Below are positions 1-8,899 of a stretch of DNA of 64,000 nt, in pieces; within the stretch, counting starts at the first letter, position 1, and each line of letters starts with the position of its first letter. This stretch comes from Flavobacterium aestivum. GTDB taxonomy: Bacteria > Bacteroidota > Bacteroidia > Flavobacteriales > Flavobacteriaceae. The notes beneath the pieces were generated by a model that was given only the letters and a program-made list of their open reading frames with translations, was not told the origin of the DNA and ran no database searches. The DNA is taken from assembly GCF_026870175.2 (NCBI RefSeq), contig NZ_CP113977.2, positions 1,736,001-1,800,000 of the forward strand, in the 5' to 3' direction. Made by a program: the position numbers and the translations under genes.

Positions 1-1
1 A

Positions 2-49
2 GAAAATGAAAAACTATCGATAACTAGATTATCGAGCGATTTAGAATAA
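2..49 (+). CDS. possible 3' end of an upstream gene (partial)
   Basis: A 15-codon open frame runs in from the window edge and stops with TAA at 47-49. A clear intrinsic terminator follows about 50 bases later, which suggests a gene ends here. The visible tail (ENEKLSITRLSSDLE) is too short to identify, so the reading frame is a guess based only on position. Confidence 0.25.
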   Translation, partial: ENEKLSITRLSSDLE

Positions 50-101
50 AGAAAAAATGAATTAAAAAGACTTATTGTCAATTAAATTAAAATAGAATTT
101 G

Positions 102-135
102 AGCCCTGAACGAATAAGTTTCAGGGCTTTTTTTT
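102..135 (+). terminator. intrinsic terminator of the upstream gene
   Basis: A perfect 9-bp stem (AGCCCTGAA / TTCAGGGCT) with a 9-base loop is followed by a run of eight T. It isolates the 1685-residue exoprotein gene from whatever lies upstream. Confidence 0.85.
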
Positions 136-686
136 GCTTAAATCTGAGCTATTGGCATACTGTTTTTTGAGAGAAGAGGTCTTGTCTGCGCGCTTTTTTT
201 TTAAAATAAGCTCGTTTGCTCCTCATTTTGAGTCTTTTTGATAAAAAACTAAGTGGGTAAGATAGTATTGCTGGTTTATTTTGCCTCTTGAAGTAATCAT
301 TTAAATATTTTGTTATTTTTTTTGAATGTATTTTTTTAAGTGTAATTTATTACTAAATATATAATCAATTGCTTTAAATGGTAAAATAAATTCAAAAGAT
401 AATATAGTATCAAAAAATAGAATATTTATTTTTGACTTATTTTCTTATAAAATATAATTTGTAATATTTTAGATGTCAAAAAGTTTGTTTTTTGCGATTT
501 TATTGGGTTTTAATCCAGTAAAATCAATACTTGATGAAAAATAAAGTGAATGGCGAAAATTGAGATTATAATTAAATGATGAAATATTAACATAAATATT
601 GATTTGATGTAAAGGTGTTTTACGTAACTTTACGAAGTCTTTTATTTACAAAAGATATCTATTTATTAATATTAAACTTATAATTT
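136..686. other. 550-bp AT-rich gene-free leader
   Basis: No convincing coding frame is seen on either strand. The stretch is dominated by A/T runs. Its 3' end carries a candidate promoter. I see no tRNA, structured RNA or long repeat in it. Confidence 0.6.
603..632 (+). promoter_or_regulatory. candidate promoter of the T9SS exoprotein gene
   Basis: TTTG at 603-606 and TAACTTTA at 625-632 are separated by 18 bases. This matches the Bacteroidota promoter pattern (TTTG, then TAnnTTTG) except for the last base. Transcription would start near 638, leaving an untranslated leader of about 50 bases. Confidence 0.5.
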
Positions 687-3600
687 ATGAAGCATTCTTT
701 ATTTTTGAAAAAGCTTTATGACATCAAGTTTTCGCTATCCTTGTTCTTTGTTATAGGACTCGGTATTCTAAAAGTTGATGCACAAGCCCCCCCTTCGTTT
801 ACCTACGAAGTTTACAAATCGGGATTCGATCAGGCAGTTGGTTCTGTTTTTGATGCCCAAAACAATCTTTATGTCTGGGAAAAGTCTGGAAGGATTTGGC
901 GAATTGCACCAAATCAAGAAAGGACTGGTTCTACGCCATTGATTGATTTATCGGATGAGGTATACAACTTAGACGATCACGGATTATTGGGATTTGCTCT
1001 GGATCCTCAATTTGCGAGTAACGGATATGTTTACCTATGGTACTCAGTAGAGCGTTCTGTTTTGTATAATGAACCAGGAATTCCAAAAGATTCTGCTGGA
1101 GCTACACAAGGAAGATGTACTCGTTATACGGTAATTAACGGAGTTGCCGATTTGAATTCCAGAAAAGTCTTGCTAGGAGCTGTAAAAGGAGATGGACCAC
1201 CTATTATGGGTATTACACATGGTGTGGGTAGTTGTTTCTTTGGGAACGATGGTTCGTTGATGCTTACAGTGGGAGATGGTTCCTTAGGAGATGCTTATGG
1301 TCCAGAGGGTATTTCCAGAGGAGTTATTACACAGGAAATGTCTAATCTATTACAGCTTAGATCTCAGAACATCAATTCATTTAGTGGTAAAATATTGCGT
1401 CTAAATAAAGAAACAGGAGAAGGTATTCCTAGTAATCCTTATTATGATGCTTCTATTCCAAAAAGCCCTAAATCTATTATGTATGCCAGTGGGTTGAGAA
1501 ATCCTTATAGAGCAACATGTATTCCTAATACTGCTTTAGGAGCTAACCACCCTGGTTTTGTATTGATAAGTGATACAGGAGAGAACACTTGGGAAGAAGT
1601 GGCTCTTTATACCAATTTTGCGGATAACGGAGGATGGCCTTATTACGAAGGTTTTGATCGCGGAAGAGTAAACGGACAAATAGCTTACCCTCTTCCAGTA
1701 CCAGCCGTTAATTTTAGAAGTCCTTTGTATTCATGGCCTCATCCATTTAACCCAGTAGAAAATGGTAATGTTGGGAAAATAAGAGTAAATGGTCAGCCAG
1801 TACTTGTGACAGCCCTAAATAACTCACCAAATTATGAAGGTACCTCTTCTACCGGGAATACTTTTTATCCAGACGGAATTATAAATGACAGATATAATAA
1901 TCTTCTTGATAATGCAGTTCTGGTAGCAGATTATACTCAAGACAAAGTAAGAGCAATTTTGTATAATGGAGTTAATGGGGTTGTGGATTTCGAAAATCCA
2001 AAAGGTATTATAGGAGCAGGTACCCGTGGAGGTGTTGTGAGTTTGCAAACCAATCCTTATGATGGTTATATCTACGCAGTAGATTACACAGGAAGTATAT
2101 GCCGTTTAAAATTGGCAGGAAATGCAGTTCCGGTGGCAAATATTAGAACATCTTCGCCAACTTCTTCAGCTACAAATAGTATTAGTGTACAATTATACAG
2201 CGATCAATCGTATGATGCTGATGACGTACAACTTTCTTATTTCTGGGATTTTGGAGACGGACAGACTTCTACATTGATTAATCCTGCACATACATTTACA
2301 ACAGGTGGCAATGCGCCAGAATATAGAACTGTTACACTTACAGTAAGAGATCCTCATAATAATGTTGGTACGACTACATTGAGAGTGAATTTAAATAATT
2401 TACCTCCGGTAATTCCGGCTATTATAATCAAAGACAGTAATAACAATGAAGTAAATAGTATTGGTATAGGTACAGGATATCCAAGGTTTTTAAACGTAAC
2501 TTTTGATACTAATGCATATGATGATCATGATGCAGCCACTGATCTTACTTATGAATGGTCTTTGAACAGACATCATAACAGTCACGTACACGCAGGTAGT
2601 AAAATCACAACAAAATCAGGTACATTTTTATTAGAGCCTGAAGGAGGTTGTGGAGAAGGTGCTACTTATTGGTTCCAAGTAGTAGTAAAAATAACAGATC
2701 GTAATGGTGCAGTAAGTACACTGCAAAAAAATATTTATCAAAGATGTACAGATTTGCTTCAGCAGACTATAACAGTACCGCCAGTTGCCAATAAATATTT
2801 ATCAGAAACAAGTTTTGCTTTAAATGGTACCAGTACTTCTGGTTTGCCAGTAGATTATTTTAGAGTTTCAGGACCTGTAACAATCAATTCACTTACAGGA
2901 ATAGTGACCCTAACAGGTATTCCGGGTCCTGTAGAAATTGTTGCAGTACAAGCGGGTAATGCACAATATGGTAATGCATATCCAGTATCTATTAAATTTG
3001 ATGTTATAGGACAGCCTAAAATTATAAGTACTACAGAAGGTTCAAGATGTGGAGCTGGACCAGTAACTTTAAGTGCTACTGCAACATCTGGTACTTTGGC
3101 ATGGTATAATGTAGAAACAGGAGGATCTCCAATTGCAACAGGTAATTCTTTTACAACTAATATTACCCAAACAACTACATACTATGTTGTAGCAACAGAT
3201 AATGGCGTTCCTTCTGCAAGAGTACCAGTATTGGCTAAAATAGCAGGAAAATCTCTTCCATTTACTGAAGACTTCCAAGGGAATGGATTGCCAGAAGGAT
3301 GGACGGTTCTGAATACAAACGACCCAAGCAAAACATGGTTACAAAGAAACTACGGAAGAGGTAACGAAGCGACTAAAAAATCTTTTGCTTACTATAATTA
3401 CTATGGAAGTCCTGATTTTGTAAATAATCAAGTTGTAGAACAAGATGAATTACGTACACCGGGAATTGACCTTTCCAGAGCTAATGCAGCATTGTTAAAC
3501 TTTGATTTAGCCTATGCTTACAATAATGCGGATGATGGATTAACGGTATTGGTGTCTACTGATTGTGGTTATACTTTTACTAAAACCAGTTATGAAGTAA

Positions 3601-5744
3601 AAGGTATAAATCTTGCAACAGCAGGAAATAATAACAGTAGTTTTTATCCAAATTATGATAATGAATGGAGACAATGTTCAGTAGACTTAACGGCTTACAT
3701 TGGTAATCCGAATGTTATTGTAGCGTTTAGAAACACTCCTGCTTATGGAAATAATATTTATATCGACAATGTAAAAGTTACGAACGAAGTGATGGCTCCA
3801 GTAGCTTCTTTTACATCACCTAATAAGATATGTGTAGGACAGTCAACTACATTTAATAATACTTCAGTAGGTGGAGGTACTTTGACTTATTCGTGGACTT
3901 TTAGAGGTGATCAAGGTGCCGTTCCAAGTATTACAACATCAACTCTTAAAAATCCAAGTGTTACTTATGGTGGAATAGGATGGGCAATGACTACATTGAC
4001 AGTTTCGAATTCTAGAGGAACCAGTCAGGTATTTACTTCACCATGGATTTATGTAGACCAATGTCCAGTTGATACACAAAAACCAAGTACTCCAGTTTTA
4101 TCAAAAACAGGAATTGCTCTTAATTGGACAGCTTCTACAGATAATGTTCAAGTTACAGGTTATGATATTTTCAAAGATAATGTTCTTTTAGCTTCTATCA
4201 ACGGAACCAGCTATACACCAACTGGTTTAGTAAATGGAATAACTTACAGATTCAAAGTTAGAGCTAAAGATGCAGCTAATAATTTATCTGATTTTAGTAA
4301 TGAGGTTGATGTTACTTTTTCAAATGAAGTAGAAACTGCACCAGTTGCTAATTTTACAAGTCCTGCTGAGATTTGTTCTGGACAATCAGCTACTTTTACT
4401 GATAGTTCTACAGGTGGTAATTTAACTTATTTATGGACTTTTAGAGGAGATCAAGGTGCCGTTCCAAATATTACAACATCAGCACTTAAAAATCCTAGTA
4501 TTACTTGTAGCGGAACAGGATGGGTATTGGTTTCATTGTCAGTAACAAATTCAAAAGGAAACAATTTAAAATATTCTAATTGGATTCAGTTAAAAACTTG
4601 TGCAGATACACAAAAACCTAGTACTCCGGTTTTATCAAAAACAGGAACTACTCTTAATTGGACAGCTTCTACAGATAATGTTCAAGTTACAGGTTATGAT
4701 ATTTTCAGAGATAATGTTCTATTAGCTTCTATCAATGATATAACTTATACACCTACAGGTTTAGTAAATGGTACCACTTATAGATTCAAAGTTAGAGCTA
4801 AAGATGCAGCTAATAATTTATCTGATTTTAGCAATGAGATTGATATTACTGCAAGTGAAGTAGAAACTGTACCAGTTGCCAATTTCACTAGTCCTGCTGA
4901 TATTTGTTCTGGACAATCAGTTACTTTTACTGACAGTTCAACAGGTGGTAATTTAACTTATTTGTGGGCTTTTAGAGGAGATCAAGGAGCTGTACCAAAT
5001 ATTACAACATCAGCACTTAGAAATCCTAGTATTACTTGTAGCGGAACCGGATGGGTATTGGTTTCATTGTCAGTAACTAATTCAAAAGGAAACAATTTAA
5101 AATATTCTAATTGGATTCAGTTAAAAACTTGTTCAAATGGTGGTGGTCAACAAGGATCAGTAGTGCCAGTGGCATCATTTACAATTCCATCAAGAATTTG
5201 TATTGGTCAATCTGCAGTATTTGCAAATACCTCAACAGTAGACAATGCTAATACTTATTTATGGACTTTTATAGGTCCTAATTCTGAGACTTTAGCAACG
5301 CAGACAACAAGGGATGCAAATTATGTATTTCCATTTAACAACGGAACTTGGGTAAAAATCAAACTTAAAGTTACTAACTCAGTTGGAAGTAGTGAAAAAG
5401 AGTCTGAATGGATTTTAACTCAAAACTGTACTACTGCAAAATTAGTAAGTCAAAAATCTGTTGTTGAGGTAAATAATATCAAAGTAGACGATGTAATCGA
5501 AACAAATGATATTGTATTGTCTCCAAACCCAAACAAAGGTTTGTTAAACATAAGCTCTACTCAAAGTGATATTACCAAAGTAAATATTTTTGATGCAGTA
5601 GGGAAATTAGTTTTCGAGACTGCTAATGAAAATAAAGGTAGAGCAACTCAGTTAGATCTTGCGCACTTGACAGATGGTGTGTATGTTGTGATTGTAAATA
5701 CTACCGACAAAAGTTTTAGCAAGAAGATTGTTATTAAGAAATAA
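687..5744 (+). CDS. large T9SS-secreted protein with sugar-dehydrogenase-like propeller, PKD and Fn3 domains
   Basis: A signal peptide (about residues 1-32) is followed by a glucose/sorbosone-dehydrogenase-like beta-propeller (about 35-480), a PKD domain (about 485-570, with YFWDFGDG), an all-beta segment, two Ig-like segments (about 690-850) and a choice-of-anchor-J-like module (about 855-1035). Then come alternating PKD-like and fibronectin III modules and a C-terminal type A T9SS sorting domain (about 1610-1685, starting near LSPNPNKG and ending in KKIVIKK). The domain order predicts export by T9SS and surface anchoring or release. The substrate is unknown; sugar oxidation is only suggested by the propeller family. 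The last two Fn3-PKD units are near-identical. It is a single-gene unit closed by a strong terminator. Secretion is well supported, activity is not. Confidence 0.85.
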   Translation: MKHSLFLKKLYDIKFSLSLFFVIGLGILKVDAQAPPSFTYEVYKSGFDQAVGSVFDAQNNLYVWEKSGRIWRIAPNQERTGSTPLIDLSDEVYNLDDHGLLGFALDPQFASNGYVYLWYSVERSVLYNEPGIPKDSAGATQGRCTRYTVINGVADLNSRKVLLGAVKGDGPPIMGITHGVGSCFFGNDGSLMLTVGDGSLGDAYGPEGISRGVITQEMSNLLQLRSQNINSFSGKILRLNKETGEGIPSNPYYDASIPKSPKSIMYASGLRNPYRATCIPNTALGANHPGFVLISDTGENTWEEVALYTNFADNGGWPYYEGFDRGRVNGQIAYPLPVPAVNFRSPLYSWPHPFNPVENGNVGKIRVNGQPVLVTALNNSPNYEGTSSTGNTFYPDGIINDRYNNLLDNAVLVADYTQDKVRAILYNGVNGVVDFENPKGIIGAGTRGGVVSLQTNPYDGYIYAVDYTGSICRLKLAGNAVPVANIRTSSPTSSATNSISVQLYSDQSYDADDVQLSYFWDFGDGQTSTLINPAHTFTTGGNAPEYRTVTLTVRDPHNNVGTTTLRVNLNNLPPVIPAIIIKDSNNNEVNSIGIGTGYPRFLNVTFDTNAYDDHDAATDLTYEWSLNRHHNSHVHAGSKITTKSGTFLLEPEGGCGEGATYWFQVVVKITDRNGAVSTLQKNIYQRCTDLLQQTITVPPVANKYLSETSFALNGTSTSGLPVDYFRVSGPVTINSLTGIVTLTGIPGPVEIVAVQAGNAQYGNAYPVSIKFDVIGQPKIISTTEGSRCGAGPVTLSATATSGTLAWYNVETGGSPIATGNSFTTNITQTTTYYVVATDNGVPSARVPVLAKIAGKSLPFTEDFQGNGLPEGWTVLNTNDPSKTWLQRNYGRGNEATKKSFAYYNYYGSPDFVNNQVVEQDELRTPGIDLSRANAALLNFDLAYAYNNADDGLTVLVSTDCGYTFTKTSYEVKGINLATAGNNNSSFYPNYDNEWRQCSVDLTAYIGNPNVIVAFRNTPAYGNNIYIDNVKVTNEVMAPVASFTSPNKICVGQSTTFNNTSVGGGTLTYSWTFRGDQGAVPSITTSTLKNPSVTYGGIGWAMTTLTVSNSRGTSQVFTSPWIYVDQCPVDTQKPSTPVLSKTGIALNWTASTDNVQVTGYDIFKDNVLLASINGTSYTPTGLVNGITYRFKVRAKDAANNLSDFSNEVDVTFSNEVETAPVANFTSPAEICSGQSATFTDSSTGGNLTYLWTFRGDQGAVPNITTSALKNPSITCSGTGWVLVSLSVTNSKGNNLKYSNWIQLKTCADTQKPSTPVLSKTGTTLNWTASTDNVQVTGYDIFRDNVLLASINDITYTPTGLVNGTTYRFKVRAKDAANNLSDFSNEIDITASEVETVPVANFTSPADICSGQSVTFTDSSTGGNLTYLWAFRGDQGAVPNITTSALRNPSITCSGTGWVLVSLSVTNSKGNNLKYSNWIQLKTCSNGGGQQGSVVPVASFTIPSRICIGQSAVFANTSTVDNANTYLWTFIGPNSETLATQTTRDANYVFPFNNGTWVKIKLKVTNSVGSSEKESEWILTQNCTTAKLVSQKSVVEVNNIKVDDVIETNDIVLSPNPNKGLLNISSTQSDITKVNIFDAVGKLVFETANENKGRATQLDLAHLTDGVYVVIVNTTDKSFSKKIVIKK
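4071..5133 (+). repeat. internal tandem duplication, two copies of a ~530-bp Fn3-PKD unit
   Basis: The unit at 4071-4604 is repeated at 4605-5133 with few substitutions and a one-codon length difference at the Fn3/PKD junction (FSNEVET versus ASEVET). Each unit encodes one fibronectin III domain starting at DTQKPSTPVLSKTG and one PKD-like domain. The nucleotide identity is high even at silent positions, which suggests recent duplication or gene conversion. Confidence 0.85.
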
Positions 5745-5774
5745 ATAAGGTTCTTTTTATAATTAGTTTTGAAG

Positions 5775-5809
5775 ACCGCTCTTTCTATCCAGAAAGGGCG
5801 GTTTTTTTG
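5775..5809 (+). terminator. intrinsic terminator of the exoprotein gene
   Basis: A stem of 12 pairs (ACCGCTCTTTCT with AGAAAGGGCGGT, one G-T pair) closes a 4-base loop and is followed by seven T. It lies 31 bases after the stop codon. Confidence 0.9.
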
Positions 5810-6199
5810 TATGATACCTTCAAGTATTGTAATGGTATCTTTCTATAGAGATAATTGTTTTGGGAAGGATTTTACAAATGAAATAAATCAAAAAAGCCTC
5901 TCTACATTCGGACTTGCCCAACGAGAAACCGGCGAAGCAATTTCCATAAGGAATTCCATAGTGCTGTTTTTTTAAATTAATGAATGAAGAAATTACTCAT
6001 AGAGAGCTAATGAAGTATTTTTCTGTAGTACAAATACAGTATATTTGTTTTTTAAAAGTAATAAACGAAGTATCCAATGAGCTTGCTTTTATAACGTAAG
6101 TAGTAGTTAAAATAGGATTGTAGTTCTTGATAAATTAATACCATTCCTAAGTTTTGGAAACTTTTAATATATGAACCCCCATATTATAGAATACAGCAA
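5810..6199. other. gene-free stretch upstream of the small lipoprotein cluster
   Basis: No supported gene. TATATTTG at 6040-6047 fits the TAnnTTTG promoter element and lies inside a near-palindrome (ACAAATA-N5-TATTTGT, 6030-6048). It could serve the gene at 6200, but the leader would be about 145 bases. Nothing else recognisable. Confidence 0.45.
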
Positions 6200-7255
6200 A
6201 TGAAGAAATTTATATTAGTTATTGTTTTATTATCTGTTGGTTTATCTTCTTGTAAGGATAATGCAGAGAAAAAAGAATCTCAAACGAGAAGCCAAAAGAG
6301 CGGACAGGATGAAAATGAAAAAAAATACAGCAGCAATTTTGAAAAGGAAATTGAAACAGATGGTCTAACCACATTGTATGCCGCATTCAATGAGAATAGT
6401 TCTGAAGGAATAAGGATTTCGACCAATAAATCAAATGGAGATAATAAGTTTTTTCTTTCTGAGGATAAGAATTTTATTCTTGTTTCAAAATATAAAAAAA
6501 TTGAAAAGCATTTTAAACTTATTCAAAAAGATACCTTACTCACCAATGAATTTACATATGCAGCGATAGATCCTAAAAGTCTTGAAAAAAAGAGGATTGG
6601 AAATAAAGATTTTATTCTCCTGTCGGTTCGGGAACAATTTATGGGCAATGCTGTTACAGAAGTAAGTGTGACTTTTTTTATGCTGGATATTGATAGTTTT
6701 AAATCGTATACTCTTTTATATAGTGGTGAATATTCTTTGAGATGTAGCGATGAATGTATAGATGGAGAATTCTCTCAAAATAAAGATTTGGATTCAAAAC
6801 CCGAAATAAAAAACGCTCTCTACCAATTAGCTGATAAAAGCAAATGGATTTACCATCCTTCTCAAAAAGAACTAAATAAGTCGTATTATAAAAATTATGA
6901 GCAAAAATGGTATACAGACAATAAAACAGATAATCACCTGGCAAATGGACATTCAGATATTCCGGAAGTAATATATAGTACTTATTATAAAGATGATATT
7001 TTTAAATTCACAGGCGCTGTTGAAGATGAGGGAATTTTAGAAAATAATCGTTATAAAGTAGTAAACTTTTCTCGAGGGAATATTTTAGGATATGATAAAA
7101 GTAAGCAATTGTATTTTCCGATTTATGTAGAAAGTTGTGTTACAGGATGCGGTAAAACTGTAGAGTTTATTTCAACAAATGAAATTAAAGTAGTTTATGA
7201 TGAATGTTCAGAAAAAGAGGTTTCTATTATTAATCTTGATGAAGTGAAATTCTGA
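6200..7255 (+). CDS. putative lipoprotein, unknown function
   Basis: The N-terminus is a lipoprotein signal with lipobox LSSC (Cys18), so the mature protein should be lipid-anchored in the cell envelope. A charged, low-complexity linker rich in K, E, Q and S (about residues 19-50) precedes a globular region of about 300 residues. Paired cysteines near the middle (CSDEC) and near the end (CVTGC) may form disulfides in the periplasm. I recognise no domain. It is followed 48 bases later by another small lipoprotein gene in the same direction, so the two may be co-transcribed. The start is supported by the signal sequence. Confidence 0.7.
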   Translation: MKKFILVIVLLSVGLSSCKDNAEKKESQTRSQKSGQDENEKKYSSNFEKEIETDGLTTLYAAFNENSSEGIRISTNKSNGDNKFFLSEDKNFILVSKYKKIEKHFKLIQKDTLLTNEFTYAAIDPKSLEKKRIGNKDFILLSVREQFMGNAVTEVSVTFFMLDIDSFKSYTLLYSGEYSLRCSDECIDGEFSQNKDLDSKPEIKNALYQLADKSKWIYHPSQKELNKSYYKNYEQKWYTDNKTDNHLANGHSDIPEVIYSTYYKDDIFKFTGAVEDEGILENNRYKVVNFSRGNILGYDKSKQLYFPIYVESCVTGCGKTVEFISTNEIKVVYDECSEKEVSIINLDEVKF

Positions 7256-7303
7256 AACAAATATTTACTATAACTAACTGTATAAACTTCTTTTAAGATC
7301 GCT

Positions 7304-8053
7304 ATGAAAAGTATAATTTACACTTTTTTAATTCTTTTTTTGATTTCTTGTAATGATAAAAAACAGGAACAGTTAGAAAAAAGCGAAAGAATAGTTGATA
7401 GAACTCATGAAATTAAAAAATCAGAAAGTGCATCAAAATACCAAGATACCTTAAAAATAAAATATCAAGAACATAAAGATTTACTTGATATTTTGACTGT
7501 TTTGCCCGACAGTACAATGGAAAGTTGGGGATGGGAAGCAAATGAAAGAGTGGAATTTGTAAAAACAATAAAAAAGAACAATTGTATAATTGGCACTAAT
7601 GAGCATTTTTCAAATATAGCATTGATTAAGCCTAATACGATGGAAATTCAGGTAGTTGATGGTCGTTGGACGTTGTCAATTTATGAAATAAAGCCAAGCA
7701 ATTACATTGTAATAACAGATGATATTGTTGGAGACGGAAACGATATAAAATGTTTTGAATATGATAATGGAAAATTAGTCTATATAAAAATGGAGAACTT
7801 GTTCGGCGATTTTTTTACAGATTTGTTAATTGATAAAGAGAATTCCAGATGTGTTGAATTGTTAGACGATAACAAAATTGGATTTGAGTATAATTTTAAA
7901 AATGCAATAAATGTAGAAATAAGCAATTCATTTTACTTAAAAGAAAACGAAAATGGTGATTGTTTAAAAGGGAATATCTTGAAATATCAGTTTAACAAAA
8001 AGACAAGAAAATTTGATTTGTTGAAAATAGATTGGATAGAATCAAAAAAGTAA
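7304..8053 (+). CDS. putative lipoprotein, unknown function
   Basis: A short signal with lipobox LISC (Cys16) predicts an envelope lipoprotein. A Lys/Glu/Ser-rich linker runs to about residue 50 and is followed by about 200 residues of mixed composition with many Asp/Asn/Lys. I see no catalytic motif and no known domain. It sits between another lipoprotein and a WG-repeat protein, all on the plus strand, suggesting one small locus of envelope proteins. Function is not inferable from sequence alone. Confidence 0.7.
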   Translation: MKSIIYTFLILFLISCNDKKQEQLEKSERIVDRTHEIKKSESASKYQDTLKIKYQEHKDLLDILTVLPDSTMESWGWEANERVEFVKTIKKNNCIIGTNEHFSNIALIKPNTMEIQVVDGRWTLSIYEIKPSNYIVITDDIVGDGNDIKCFEYDNGKLVYIKMENLFGDFFTDLLIDKENSRCVELLDDNKIGFEYNFKNAINVEISNSFYLKENENGDCLKGNILKYQFNKKTRKFDLLKIDWIESKK

Positions 8054-8186
8054 TAATGTTTTAGATAATTGTCGTAAAAATAGAATTGCTTAATTGAATC
8101 TTTAAGATTGGCATTGTTTAAAAAATGAAAAGAGGGCAATGAACATGTTAATGATACCAATAATATACCTAAAAAATACTTTAAAA

Positions 8187-8798
8187 ATGAAATGTTATTT
8201 ATTTGTAGTGCTGTTATCAATTTATTCAAATGTTTTTGGGCAAGAGAAGTTTAGGATAAAAGAAGTAGAAACAGGAAATGGGAAAACCATTTATTATATG
8301 GTTAACGAAAAGGGGAAATCCATTAAAGAACTGGATAGTACTAAATATACTATTTCTATGAATGCTGACGATTATCTGTACTTCGCGATTTTTCATATAA
8401 AAGGAGAAAAGGGGTGGTCAGCAATTGATAGTAATGAAAATGTTTTGTTTGAGGTTTATAATACTAGTTTTGGTGAGCCTTCACCAGATGAAATAATTGA
8501 GAAGAAAATAAGGATTGTTGATGAAAATGATAAAATAGGATTTGCCGATTATAAAGGAAAGATCATTATAAAACCTCAATTTGAAATAGCATCTTCTTTC
8601 CATAAAGGCAAAGCAATTATAGGACAAAGTTGTGATAAAATTCCTTGGGATAAACATGTTGATGAAAATGGATGTCATCATTACTCAGTAGTGTGTGATA
8701 AGCAAGGATATATTGATGAAAGCGGAAGGATTATACTATTGGGGGATTATACTTTTGAAGAGATACAAAAGAAAATACATTGGAAACGACCAGATTAA
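8187..8798 (+). CDS. secreted WG-repeat protein
   Basis: I chose the internal ATG at 8187 because it begins a normal signal peptide (MKCYLFVVLLSIYSNVFGQ); an upstream in-frame ATG at 8139 would add 16 non-signal residues. The mature part contains WG-type repeats, most clearly KIGFADYKGKIIIKPQFE followed by SSFHKGKA, plus weaker copies before it (GWSAIDSNENVLFEV) and after it (KQGYIDESGRIIL). WG repeats are a common Bacteroidota beta-structured module of unknown binding partner. At about 203 residues it is at the short end of the family. A bidirectional terminator follows. Confidence 0.75.
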   Translation: MKCYLFVVLLSIYSNVFGQEKFRIKEVETGNGKTIYYMVNEKGKSIKELDSTKYTISMNADDYLYFAIFHIKGEKGWSAIDSNENVLFEVYNTSFGEPSPDEIIEKKIRIVDENDKIGFADYKGKIIIKPQFEIASSFHKGKAIIGQSCDKIPWDKHVDENGCHHYSVVCDKQGYIDESGRIILLGDYTFEEIQKKIHWKRPD

Positions 8799-8842
8799 AA
8801 TGAATGCTTTTAATCACATTTTATCAACTCATCAGAACTAAA

Positions 8843-8880
8843 AAAGTCTCTCAACATTTCCAGTTGAGAGACTTTTTTTG
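8843..8880. terminator. bidirectional terminator (WG-repeat gene / nadB)
   Basis: A perfect 13-bp stem (AAAGTCTCTCAAC / GTTGAGAGACTTT, loop 7) has a T-run on the plus side and an A-run on the other. It separates convergent genes ending at 8798 and 8900. Confidence 0.9.
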
Positions 8881-8899
8881 AATTTATTTTCTGTGTATC

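Noticed and set aside
5769..5975. Open frame of 68 codons after the exoprotein gene
   Set aside because: It begins within the intrinsic terminator, has no family resemblance and no start context.
6030..6048. Near-palindrome ACAAATA-N5-TATTTGT as an operator
   Set aside because: It can be explained by two overlapping TAnnTTTG-like elements, and no second copy was seen near other genes.
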